From assembly GCF_014596915.1 (NCBI RefSeq), contig NZ_JACVWU010000026.1, positions 1-64,000 of the forward strand: a stretch of 64,000 bases of DNA, written 5' to 3'. Below are positions 8,137 through 16,156 of this stretch, in pieces. The notes below the pieces were generated by a model. It was not told the origin of the DNA. It saw only the letters and a list, made by a program, of their open reading frames with translations, and made no database searches. The translations under genes and the position numbers were made by a program. The DNA comes from Streptomyces sp. TRM68416. Lineage in GTDB: Bacteria > Actinomycetota > Actinomycetes > Streptomycetales > Streptomycetaceae. Each line of letters starts with the position of its first letter. The stretch's first letter is position 1.

Positions 8137-8598
8137 ATGCCCAGCAGACTGCCCGACGAGCCGGACACCCTCGCACCGGACCAAGCCCTCGACGGCGCCG
8201 TCGAGCACGAAACGATGCTCTTCGACCGGCGCCGGACCACCCCAGGCGCCGCCCGCTCCTTCGTCGCCGGGACCCTTACCCAATGGGGCCGGACCGAACG
8301 CCTCGACGACATCCGGCTGTGCACCTCCGAACTCGCCACCAACGCCGTCCTGCACGGAGCTCCCGCAGGCGGTCAGGTCCTCGTACGAGTCGAACTGCAC
8401 ACCACCGTGCTGCGCATCGAGGTGCACGACGGCGGCAACGGCACACCCACCAAGCAGGAGCCACGGAGCACCACCGACGACGGCCGCGGCCTCCTGCTGG
8501 TCTCTGCCGTCGCCGACCACTGGGGCGTCGAGAAACGCCATGGCCCCGGCAAGTACGTCTGGGCCACCTTCCACCACAGCGCGGTGCCCACATGCTGA
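8137..8598 (+). CDS. ATP-binding protein, anti-sigma regulatory factor type (HATPase_c_2)
   Basis: About 153 residues of the GHKL ATPase fold. The N-box is LCTSELATNAVLHGAP, the G1 box VHDGG and the G2 box GRGLLLVSAVADHWGV. Such single-domain proteins are widespread in Streptomyces beside helix-turn-helix regulators and resemble the kinase part of anti-sigma factors; the partner here is unknown. A TTG two codons upstream (8131) is an alternative start. First gene of a four-gene rightward operon; its stop overlaps the next start by 7 bases. Confidence 0.85.
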   Translation: MPSRLPDEPDTLAPDQALDGAVEHETMLFDRRRTTPGAARSFVAGTLTQWGRTERLDDIRLCTSELATNAVLHGAPAGGQVLVRVELHTTVLRIEVHDGGNGTPTKQEPRSTTDDGRGLLLVSAVADHWGVEKRHGPGKYVWATFHHSAVPTC

Positions 8599-9068
8599 CG
8601 CCTGCCCGCACCGAGCCCTTCGCGCCTTCCGCCGGTTTGATCGCCTCCCTGGCCACCACCACGTGGTTGGACACCACTCCGACCGGCGCCACTCTGTGCT
8701 GCCTCCTTCTAGTGCCCCAACCGCCCCACAGCTGCTACGAGACGCCGGCCGTCATCGAGCAACGCATGCGCGCCGTTGCCGAAGCGCTACACCTCGGCCC
8801 CGCCACCACACCCCCGCCGGACATCGGGCCACGCCTGCATCTGATCGCCCCGGCTGAAGTGGCCCTGCGCTTCGACGGCACCCCGTACCGCAAACGCATC
8901 CCCACCGGCCGCCCCTGGACTCTGCTGCTCGGCCAAGGAACCCCGGTGGCCCTCGTCCTCGGCCTCGACCCACTCTCCCGCAGCGCCGCACCTGCGGAGA
9001 TCGACTCCTACCTGGACCGCGCCACGCTCCTCCAGCGCCTCCTCTTCGGCCACACCCGATCCGAGTGA
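8592..9068 (+). CDS. Hypothetical protein of the ATPase / tRNA-synthetase-like operon
   Basis: 158 residues that I cannot assign to a family. Visible features are a hydrophobic Thr/Cys-rich start (IASLATTTWLDTTPTGATLCCLLLVPQP), a charged middle, and a C-terminal helix (EIDSYLDRATLLQRLLFGHT). No signal peptide or metal motif is evident. ATG at 8592 lies inside the last codons of the upstream ATPase gene, which implies translational coupling. Codon use is typical of Streptomyces, so the gene looks real. It may be a partner of the adjacent synthetase-like protein. Confidence 0.7.
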   Translation: MLTPARTEPFAPSAGLIASLATTTWLDTTPTGATLCCLLLVPQPPHSCYETPAVIEQRMRAVAEALHLGPATTPPPDIGPRLHLIAPAEVALRFDGTPYRKRIPTGRPWTLLLGQGTPVALVLGLDPLSRSAAPAEIDSYLDRATLLQRLLFGHTRSE

Positions 9069-9096
9069 ACCCCAACCCACCCCAGGGGGACATCCC

Positions 9097-10212
9097 GTGA
9101 CGCCCCACCCCGTCTCACCAAACACAGTCCTGGCCAACGCCCTCCACCACACCGAGGACGTTCTGACCCCACGCATCCTGGCCACTCCACCCGAGCGGAT
9201 CGTGTTGGTCGTCGGCACCCAAATCAACGGCGCCCCGCACATCGGCACCTCACTCGTGCAGTCCCTGGCCTTCGCCATGGCCGCGCGCCTCCGTGACCGC
9301 TTCGGCAGCCCCACCGAAGTCCTGTTCAGCGCTCTCGACAACGCCCCCTACGAACTGACCACCGACCCGGTCAGTGGTCACCGATACCAACGCGCCTACG
9401 CCCAGGCCCTCGGCCACGAGGCTCTGACCGACCTCGTCACCGCCCTCTACCAGCCCCTGTTCACCGCGCTTTCTCGGCACCTGGGCATCCCTCACCGGAT
9501 CGAGACCTACAGCCAGCAGCAGGCCGGCGAGCACTTCCGCCGCACCTGGCTCCGCCTCCTGCCCCGCCTCGACGCCGCCCGCTGGTGGCTCGCCCCCTCG
9601 ACCGGCAACCCGCACCTACGCGTCCCTTGCCCACACCCCGGCTGCGGCTGGGCCGAGAAGCACGCCGAACGCATCCGAGTCCACCTCACCGACCGCGAGA
9701 CCGCGCAAGTCGCTGCCGTATGCCTCCACCACGGCCCCTACCAGGCGACCATCACCCCAACCGGAGGCGCCTACCTCGACCTGGCCACCCTGTACCGCAA
9801 TGCGGTCAAGGAACTCTCCGTGTCCAACCCCCACGGCACGCTGCACGTCATGGTCAAGGGCGGCGACTGGGTCTTCGGCTCCCACTTGGTCGACGAAGCC
9901 CTCCAAGCGGTCGGCCTCACCCGCGCCCAGCTCCCCGCCCGCCTGTTCTGCCCGCAGGTCGTCACCGACACCGGCGCCAAGCTGTCCAAGTCGCTGATCC
10001 GCGAGGGCCGCGCTCCCCTGCCCGAGGGTGCGGACGACTGGATGCTCGACACCCGGCAGTGGCCCGGCACCATCGCGGAGTACGCCGAGCAGCTGCTGGC
10101 CACGACCGATACCTTGCTGTCCGACCCCCGCCACTTCTTCCGCGCGTACTCGGCCGCCGAGATCGGCCGCATGATGACCGCACCAGCCACCAGGAGCGTT
10201 CCCGCCCCATGA
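9097..10212 (+). CDS. Stand-alone class I aminoacyl-tRNA-synthetase-like protein
   Basis: 371 residues with both class I synthetase signatures: a HIGH-like NGAPHIGTSL (H48-I49-G50) and a KMSKS-like GAKLSKS (K295-S299). Between them are a probable zinc site (C178, C183, C209, H211 region) and GTLHVMVKGGDWVFGSHLVDEAL, like the third nucleotide-binding segment. The layout best resembles the catalytic core of class I lysyl-tRNA synthetase, but the C-terminal anticodon-binding domain is missing (family usually above 500 residues). It therefore probably does not charge tRNA in the ordinary way. It may activate an amino acid for another acceptor or sense tRNA. Stop and next start overlap (ATGA). Confidence 0.75.
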   Translation: MTPHPVSPNTVLANALHHTEDVLTPRILATPPERIVLVVGTQINGAPHIGTSLVQSLAFAMAARLRDRFGSPTEVLFSALDNAPYELTTDPVSGHRYQRAYAQALGHEALTDLVTALYQPLFTALSRHLGIPHRIETYSQQQAGEHFRRTWLRLLPRLDAARWWLAPSTGNPHLRVPCPHPGCGWAEKHAERIRVHLTDRETAQVAAVCLHHGPYQATITPTGGAYLDLATLYRNAVKELSVSNPHGTLHVMVKGGDWVFGSHLVDEALQAVGLTRAQLPARLFCPQVVTDTGAKLSKSLIREGRAPLPEGADDWMLDTRQWPGTIAEYAEQLLATTDTLLSDPRHFFRAYSAAEIGRMMTAPATRSVPAP

Positions 10213-10568
10213 CCGACACCACCGCCCGCATGCACGAACTCAACCTCTACCGCCAGTACTTCGACCTCGTCGCCGCAGGCACCAAGACCATCGAGGTGCG
10301 GGTGAAATACCCGCACCTCACCGATCTCGGTGCAGGCGACATCATCCGCTTCCGCGTCAAGGGCACGGACGAAACCTGCAGGGTGAACGTCAAGCGGGTG
10401 ACCGAATACGCCAATTTCGAAGCCCTGCTCGACGGCGAGGGACCGGCCAACATCAATCCAACCGCTACTCGCGAACAGCAGCTCAACAACATCCGAGCCA
10501 TCTACCCGCCCAAGAAGGAAGCCCTGGGGGCTCTGGCCATCGAAATCGAACGTACCGCTGACCACTAG
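10209..10568 (+). CDS. ASCH-domain protein
   Basis: 119 residues, almost entirely one ASCH domain (a PUA-like beta barrel): LYRQYFDLVAAGTKTIEVRVKYPHLTDLGAGDIIRF, then a TREQQLNNIRAIYPPKKEALGALAIEIE tail. ASCH proteins bind RNA or modified nucleosides, and some are N4-acetylcytidine amidohydrolases. The conserved GxKTIEVR segment is present. It is translationally coupled to the synthetase-like gene, which suggests both act on the same RNA or nucleotide substrate. Exact activity is unknown. Confidence 0.85.
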   Translation: MTDTTARMHELNLYRQYFDLVAAGTKTIEVRVKYPHLTDLGAGDIIRFRVKGTDETCRVNVKRVTEYANFEALLDGEGPANINPTATREQQLNNIRAIYPPKKEALGALAIEIERTADH

Positions 10569-10678
10569 CCTCCGGCGTGTGATCAGCTTTCTGTCTCTGG
10601 CTGTACCGGCCAGCAGCAGGCCGGGAGCGCTTCACCGTTCCAGCATCGGCTTGATCAGTATCGGTGGCGTGAACCGCC

Positions 10679-12037
10679 TCAGCTCTCCTCCCGCCGACGC
10701 CGCGCGGCCCGGTAGACCAGCATGCGCGCGACGATGCTCGTGGCGTACTCGACGTCCTCGGCCTTCGGCATCTCCTTGCTCTTCCCATGCACAACGTCGT
10801 TGCGCAGTTTGCGAAGCTGCCAGAGCATTTTTATTTCGTCAGGCGTGTAAGTGACGCCGTCCACGTCTAGCGCCTTCATCAACTGCCGCCGCAACGGTGG
10901 ACTATTGAGATTGGCAACAAAGTCGTTGATTCGGTCCTTCTGCTCCGGCTTCAGAGTGGTCGGAATGCCCGCCTTGATCGCATCGAGTTCCACCTGTGCA
11001 AACATGCGCTCGACTGCTGTTCCACTGGCATAGAACTCGATCGCTTCGAACAGGGCGAGCACACGGGCGAGCAGATCGGATTCATTTGCGGCACGAGCGA
11101 GGGCGAGAAACGCAAGACGCTCCTGCAGTGTCAGCCTTGGGACATCAGCATGGAATCTTCTGCCATCAGGCGTGAGAGGAACAGAGCGCGGCTGCGGAAG
11201 TAGTCCGGGCCGACGAAGCCAGAACCGGCCGGTTTGCATGCCTCGTATGGCCACCCAGTCTTGCCTGGCCAGGCGGGCGAGCGAGTCCTTCCTGCTGAAG
11301 TGGAGCGTCTCACCTGACGGCAGTGTGGCATGGCCGTAGCGGAGGTAGGTGGTCAGCCAGGCAAGCGCAAAATCGATGGCCGCGACACCCCGTTCCTCTG
11401 CGGTCAAGGCGAGCGTCGTCGTGACGAGCGCGAGCGCATATGCCTGTGCATCAAAGCCGTTGTATTTACCGTCTGAAGTGTCGAGGCCCGCGAGGATTCG
11501 TGATGCGGTGTCTGGGGGAATGAAATGTACCCCCGCGAAATCTGTAGGCTTCTCCACGATAATGCCGCTGACCGGCACGACCACTTCGAAGGTTTCTCGC
11601 GGCAAGGCGGCGAGTCCTTCGATTCTAAGTTGATCATCGCGCATTCCTCCGGAGCGAGCCAGAGTATAAATAAGCTCAGGGCCATTGAATCCACGATATG
11701 TAAACGTGTTTAGGACTGCCTCGGACAGCGAAAGCACTCCGAGCGCCTGCACGGAGACTCCGTCGGCATACGGCTCGGCGGCCGCCACGGTTCCCGTGAA
11801 TCGCGGAATGACTGTGCCCTCCTGCTCCACCGCCACGCCGAGACCGGCAAAGTAGTCCGGAGTTGCTGCGCTACGCTCAAGGTCGAGCTTTACCCGAGCA
11901 TCATTTCCGGTGTTCCTTGCAACGTTGACCTGCCCATCAGTGAACGCCGTAGACACATCCACCGGCCCAAACCGGATCACCCGGCGTCCCTGTGCCTTGA
12001 GGAGTCCGAATGCGTCCAGGTCAGGCTTCTTTGCCAT
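10679..12037 (-). CDS. Putative HEPN-domain RNase-like protein (candidate defence protein)
   Basis: 452 residues from ATG 12037, which has a strong GGAGGGAG 7 bases upstream. The N-terminal 300 residues match no family I recognise. The C-terminus carries KMLWQLRKLRNDVVHGKS, an R-x4-H HEPN motif (R-N-D-V-V-H), in a helical context as in ApeA-type and other HEPN ribonucleases. The gene overlaps the upstream partner's stop by 17 bases, so the pair is one operon. Base composition is clearly lower in GC than the neighbours, which points to transfer. A role in phage defence is inferred; direct homology to ApeA is not claimed. Confidence 0.65.
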   Translation of the reverse strand: MAKKPDLDAFGLLKAQGRRVIRFGPVDVSTAFTDGQVNVARNTGNDARVKLDLERSAATPDYFAGLGVAVEQEGTVIPRFTGTVAAAEPYADGVSVQALGVLSLSEAVLNTFTYRGFNGPELIYTLARSGGMRDDQLRIEGLAALPRETFEVVVPVSGIIVEKPTDFAGVHFIPPDTASRILAGLDTSDGKYNGFDAQAYALALVTTTLALTAEERGVAAIDFALAWLTTYLRYGHATLPSGETLHFSRKDSLARLARQDWVAIRGMQTGRFWLRRPGLLPQPRSVPLTPDGRRFHADVPRLTLQERLAFLALARAANESDLLARVLALFEAIEFYASGTAVERMFAQVELDAIKAGIPTTLKPEQKDRINDFVANLNSPPLRRQLMKALDVDGVTYTPDEIKMLWQLRKLRNDVVHGKSKEMPKAEDVEYATSIVARMLVYRAARRRREES

Positions 12038-13910
12038 CTTCACTCCCTCCTTCCGACAGGGCGTCCGCAAAGACCTGCGGTGCACGCAGAAGCTCGCCGA
12101 GAACAGAAAGCGCGAGAGGTGCGACGAGGGCCGTCACAGCGACCTCCGGAAGCACGCCCTTGGCTGTTCGTTGAGCGGCGACTTCAACGAGACGAAGCGC
12201 ATTCGCGTGATCTGCACGTGGCACATATCGCGCCAGCCGCTCCAGGAGGTCGTCCGGTACGTCATCCCGCTCAGTTGCGGCGCGGTGGAAAAGGGCCAGC
12301 CGCACGTGCATCACGGAGGCTTCCATATCGCCTCGACCATATGCGATGGTCGCCAACCTCATCTGATCGAATGCCGTCGCCATCGATGGCGAGCGGGCCT
12401 CTGGGGCACCATCTAGGAGTGCAGCTGTGTTCCTGCTAACGCGTAGGAGATGGGCGGCCCGCTCGCGCACGAGGGAGAAGGCTCCAGCTTCCCACCACGT
12501 TTCGGTTTTGGCAGCGCGCCCCTTGGAGAAGGTCCGCCGTGCTGACGGCTCGCGCATGGCGACAACGGCACCAAGCAGCAGGGTAACCGCCTCGATCTCT
12601 GCAAGGCGTGCCTGCAGCACGCACTGTTCCCGATCACTGTTGTAGCTGTAGCGCGCCGCCTCGTGAGGTGGCGTCGGGAAGGCGGGAAGGCCGGGATCGA
12701 CTCCGGCCTTTTGAAGGGCTCGGTCATAGGAACTCGCGCGCCTCTGGACTGCTGACAGGAGGCTTGCGTAGCGCGCCTGGGTCTCTTGCTGAGCTTCCGT
12801 CAGAAGGGCCCGGTCCATCGCCGTCGACCACGCTCTTTCTAGCTCATCGGAGAACTCTGTGGCGTGCTTTGCGAGCGCATCGAGGTCCTGGGCTTGATCG
12901 TCAAACTCCTTGGCCTCCTGAGCAGGTGGGGACGAGCCCTCATCGCCAACGCCCACCGGATCGACAACTTGCGCCGCTAGAGGCGGTCGGGGGTCCGATG
13001 CAGGCGGAGGAGCTGAGCGGATTTGTGAGCCCGAGGACGATTTCAGAAACTGTTGGGTGAACGACAGTGCGCGATGTAGAAGGACGCCTTTATCTAGAGG
13101 CAATGCCACGATATCCATGGTCATCTTTCGCTTGCTGCCAGCTTCCCCTTCCATAGATCTCCACCGGAACAGGCACGCGTTACCGTCAGGGACCTCTGCG
13201 GCAAGCTGGCGCAGGCGGAGGGAGTGGTTGTTGATGAGTGATGCGTATGTCTGAAGCTGGCGACCGATGAGCCGCTGTGCGATGACGACACCGCTGAAGA
13301 GCGATGCCATCAGGTCCAATCCGGGACCAACTCCGTCTACTGCGACGGCAAGCTGGCTGAGCGCTTCGGATTCGATGCCGATGCCCCCGCCCAACGCAAT
13401 GAACGGGCCGGCATTGAGCGAACCGACGGCTATCAGGAGCCGAAACGGCGGACGAGCGGTTTCCTCGGAGATCGCAGCCTCGATCTGGGCGAACTGCTCG
13501 CTTGCCTCTCCGAAGTCCTGCTCAGCTGATCGCCTCAGCCCGTCCGAAAAGTCTGCAGCGATAGCGCCGAGGGCCCGTGCAGCCGAATTCATCTCGATCG
13601 CACGTCGCTCGGGAGTCGACTGGCGCTTGAGAGCTTTGTCAAGCTGCTGATATGCATCGACGAGCTGGGCGTATCCGGTCGCAGCCGCGAGTCGCTCGAG
13701 AAACCTGCTCGACTCTTGCGCCTGCTCGGCATCCTCGCGACTCAATTCGCGTAGAGCTGCGAAGCTGACCTTTGCCCCTGGGCTCGTGGGTGAAACTTGT
13801 GCGCCCAACTGCCACGGGATATCACCTGCGTCCATCCGCCCAGTCTGCCACGCGCTCGCCAGGGCCCGGATCGGATTATCCGGATAATCAAGCGGTGGTT
13901 GGCCCGCCAC
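12021..13910 (-). CDS. Large helical protein of unknown function, partner of the HEPN protein
   Basis: 629 residues from the GTG at 13910, chosen because GAAGG lies 9 bases upstream; ATG starts at 14018 and 13835 are alternatives. It is largely alpha-helical with coiled-coil-like stretches (LREL..EDAEQAQESSRFLERL; DELERAWSTAMDRALLTEAQ). There is a hydrophobic Gly-rich middle (LLIAVGSLNAGPFIALGGG) and a C-terminal helical part (RLATIAYGRGDMEASVMHVRLALF) that resembles TPR or HEPN helices. No catalytic motif is evident. It is the first gene of the operon and shares the lower-GC character of its partner. I do not recognise the family. Confidence 0.6.
   Translation of the reverse strand: MAGQPPLDYPDNPIRALASAWQTGRMDAGDIPWQLGAQVSPTSPGAKVSFAALRELSREDAEQAQESSRFLERLAAATGYAQLVDAYQQLDKALKRQSTPERRAIEMNSAARALGAIAADFSDGLRRSAEQDFGEASEQFAQIEAAISEETARPPFRLLIAVGSLNAGPFIALGGGIGIESEALSQLAVAVDGVGPGLDLMASLFSGVVIAQRLIGRQLQTYASLINNHSLRLRQLAAEVPDGNACLFRWRSMEGEAGSKRKMTMDIVALPLDKGVLLHRALSFTQQFLKSSSGSQIRSAPPPASDPRPPLAAQVVDPVGVGDEGSSPPAQEAKEFDDQAQDLDALAKHATEFSDELERAWSTAMDRALLTEAQQETQARYASLLSAVQRRASSYDRALQKAGVDPGLPAFPTPPHEAARYSYNSDREQCVLQARLAEIEAVTLLLGAVVAMREPSARRTFSKGRAAKTETWWEAGAFSLVRERAAHLLRVSRNTAALLDGAPEARSPSMATAFDQMRLATIAYGRGDMEASVMHVRLALFHRAATERDDVPDDLLERLARYVPRADHANALRLVEVAAQRTAKGVLPEVAVTALVAPLALSVLGELLRAPQVFADALSEGGSEDGKEA
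13874..13889. promoter_or_regulatory. 16-bp perfect palindrome near the start of the helical-protein gene
   Basis: GATTATCCGGATAATC is a perfect 16-base palindrome of unusually low GC for this genome. With the GTG start at 13910 it lies inside the first codons; with the ATG at 13835 it lies 39 bases upstream, an operator position. It is a candidate binding site for a dimeric repressor. Confidence 0.4.
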
Positions 13911-14452
13911 GTAGGAACCTTCGTCGAGAGCTCCTCCCAACGTCCGCCGCCAGCTACGTCCAACGCTCACACGCGGCCGTTTTCGGCTTCGAGTACTCAA
14001 GCTGTAGGTCGTGATCATGGTTGCCTCGCCCAGGGGAGTGTTCGAAGTCCCAACTCAGCAGCACGGGAGCCCTGTCCGTTGCGCACCCCGACCTCACATC
14101 GCCCCCGTCGCCTGATCAGTGGCCGCAATGAAAACGCTCAGTGATATCGCATCAGTCCCGGCCCAGTCCGCACACAGTCCGCAGAACACCCGATCAGGAC
14201 CGTCGCACCCCATCGCCACCAATCACCAAAAGGCCAGGTCAGCGCCCCACAGGAAACATCCCCGCAGGTCACCGACCCGGCCCATTACTAGGAGACCAAG
14301 AAGGCCTGATCCATGGCGAGGCCTTCTGACCTGCTGTTTCGCGGGTCACATCGCCTACCTGCCCGCACCCGGCCCGCAGGCCGCCGAACATGGCGTCCGT
14401 GACGGTCCGGGTGCGGTCTTCTTTCTGTGGGGAAGTGCGTCGGAGGAGTGGG
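13911..14452. other. Gene-poor boundary region at the right end of the element
   Basis: About 540 bases without a convincing gene. GC falls and codon bias is absent in all frames. It contains a 9-base hairpin at 14299-14327 and ends where ordinary chromosomal genes resume. The right attachment site of the element probably lies here, but the left site is outside the window so the repeat cannot be checked. No tRNA end was recognised. Confidence 0.5.
14299..14327. terminator. Hairpin at the element/chromosome boundary
   Basis: AGAAGGCCT (14299-14307) and AGGCCTTCT (14319-14327) form a perfect 9-bp stem with an 11-base loop. It could end leftward transcription from the CU044_5270 gene, whose stop is at 14453, or be part of an attachment site. 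Confidence 0.45.
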
Positions 14453-15529
14453 TCAGATCCTGCTCCTGGTGTCCTTCACCGTGCCGCGGGCCAGGGTCTC
14501 GTTCACCGACAGCGTTCCTGGAACCGCGATGTTCAGGGCCAGTGGATCGCCGAGCAGGGCGTCCTCGTGGCCCATGGGATAGCCGTCCGTCGGGTCGATG
14601 AGCAGGGAGTCGCGGAAGGTGGCGTTCTTGTGCCTGCCTTCCTGGGTGACGGCTAGCGCCTGCTGTCCCTGCCAGGTCGTTGTGGTGGTCACCGTGACGT
14701 CCGTGCACTTGGCGAGGACTCGGAGGGCTGCCGCGCGTAGCTCCGGAGCTACGACGCCGGAAGTCAGTTGGGCTGCGTTGAGCATGGCCGAGACGCCGTA
14801 GATCAATCGCCCGGCCTCCCAGTTGACCTGCTTCATCTGGGCGAGGAGCCGGTCAGGGTCGGTCGAGAAGGGGATGAGCTGCTGCCATTCGGGGTACGGG
14901 GTGAAATGCCCGGTCCCGTAGGTCTTGTCCTCTACGCCCTTGCCCTCGATCAAAGCCGCCTCGCGGGCGTCCCGTTCCTGATCCGGGTTGGGGAAGTACG
15001 GCCTGCCGTACCGGCGACGCTCGCGGCCGGAGCCGTCCGACGTCCTGATCCACTGCTCCGTCACCGTCGGCACGGCGGCGTTGGCGACCCCGCCGGGTAC
15101 ATCTCCGGCCGAGTTCAGCCACCAACCCCAGCTCTTGGTGTAGAGGTACGGGCCCTGCACGGTCTCGGGAGCGAGCTTGCCCACCTTGTCGGCGAGTTCT
15201 GTCAGCACGTCGTGCGAGGACCTGCCGGCGATGCGGCGCAGCACCAGTACCGGCTGCGTCGTCGCGGCCGCAGCCTCCCCGCCCGACGCGCCCAGCAGCC
15301 GGCCCACTTCTCCCGAGGCGGCCACAGCGGTCGCCGAGGCCACCGCACCGCCCGCCAGAAGAATGCTCCGGCGCGGCATGCCCTTGGGCGATCGCGGTTT
15401 CGGATCCTCTGTGGCCAGCAGCGCTGCCAACTCACGCTCGGCGCGGTCCGGAAGGACGCCGTCGCGTGCGAACCCGGCCTCCGGATCGGGAGGCATGAGC
15501 GCTCGCACCTTCCTGAGATCTCCCCTCAC
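14453..15529 (-). CDS. CU044_5270 family protein
   Basis: 358 residues. An N-terminal cytoplasmic segment (about 1-55) is followed by PRRSILLAGGAVASATAVAASG, a single membrane helix or signal region, and a large extracytoplasmic domain (VLVLRRIAGRSSHDVL, GPYLYTKSWGWWLN, LTSGVVAPELRAAALRVLA). These proteins are encoded next to ECF sigma factors and are thought to act as their membrane partners. GTG at 15529 overlaps the sigma factor's TGA by 4 bases, fixing the start. The sigma gene upstream is frameshifted, so this protein may lack a functional partner. Confidence 0.82.
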   Translation of the reverse strand: MRGDLRKVRALMPPDPEAGFARDGVLPDRAERELAALLATEDPKPRSPKGMPRRSILLAGGAVASATAVAASGEVGRLLGASGGEAAAATTQPVLVLRRIAGRSSHDVLTELADKVGKLAPETVQGPYLYTKSWGWWLNSAGDVPGGVANAAVPTVTEQWIRTSDGSGRERRRYGRPYFPNPDQERDAREAALIEGKGVEDKTYGTGHFTPYPEWQQLIPFSTDPDRLLAQMKQVNWEAGRLIYGVSAMLNAAQLTSGVVAPELRAAALRVLAKCTDVTVTTTTTWQGQQALAVTQEGRHKNATFRDSLLIDPTDGYPMGHEDALLGDPLALNIAVPGTLSVNETLARGTVKDTRSRI

Positions 15530-16060
15530 CGCGTCCTCCCGTCCACCGGCAGTCCCACCTCGGGTAGCTGAGCCCCGTCCTCGGCCACCGCCGCCTCCAG
15601 CATGCGGCGGGCCCGATGCAGGCGGACCTTGAAGGCCCCTGCGCTGCAGCCGAGGACCTTCGCCGTGTCGCGGGCGCTCAGCCCGTCCCAGGCCACCAGG
15701 AGCAGCACTTCCTGCTCCTGCGCCGGGAGCCGGTCCAGCACGCCTTGCGCCCCCAGCCTCAGCAGGACCGCCTCCTCGGCCGCGGGTTCGGCTCCGTCCT
15801 CGTAGTCCGCGCGTATCCGGTCGCCCAGCCGGTCGGCACGGTCCCGGGCCCGCCAACGCGTTGGCCGCCACGCGGCGGGCGACGCCGTACAGCCACGGCA
15901 GTTCGTCGCCCCGAATCTCGTGCCGGTGACGCCAAGCCACCAGAAACACCTCCGCCGCGGCATCCTCGGCCGCGGCGGGAGGCAGGCGCCGGCGCAGGAA
16001 TCTCAGGACGGGCAGATACGTACGCCGATAGACCTCTTCGAACCCACGTGGGTCGTCCAT
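15526..16060 (-). pseudogene. ECF sigma factor gene with a one-base frameshift
   Basis: The start (MDDPRGFEEVYRRTYLPVLR) and region 2 (ELPWLYGVARRVAANAL) read in one frame from ATG 16060. Region 4 (LPAQEQEVLLLVAWDGLSARDTAKVLGCSAGAFKVRLHRAR) reads in another. The switch is near 15857, where one extra G in the GGCGGGCCCGGGACC stretch breaks the frame; removing it restores a complete ECF sigma factor ending at 15526. Either the gene has decayed or the base is a sequencing error in a GC-rich run. It precedes its usual CU044_5270 partner with a 4-base overlap. Confidence 0.75.
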
Positions 16061-16156
16061 CGGTCTCCTCACGCCCGCCCCTCCCCCTGCGCCATGGCCT
16101 CACCTTGTTTGTGTCCGGTGGCGCGCAGGAGTTGCACGGGTACGGCAACCAACCCG

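Noticed and set aside
13900..14460. tRNA gene end as attachment site
   Set aside because: No cloverleaf or T-loop sequence could be recognised, and the left attachment site is outside the window.
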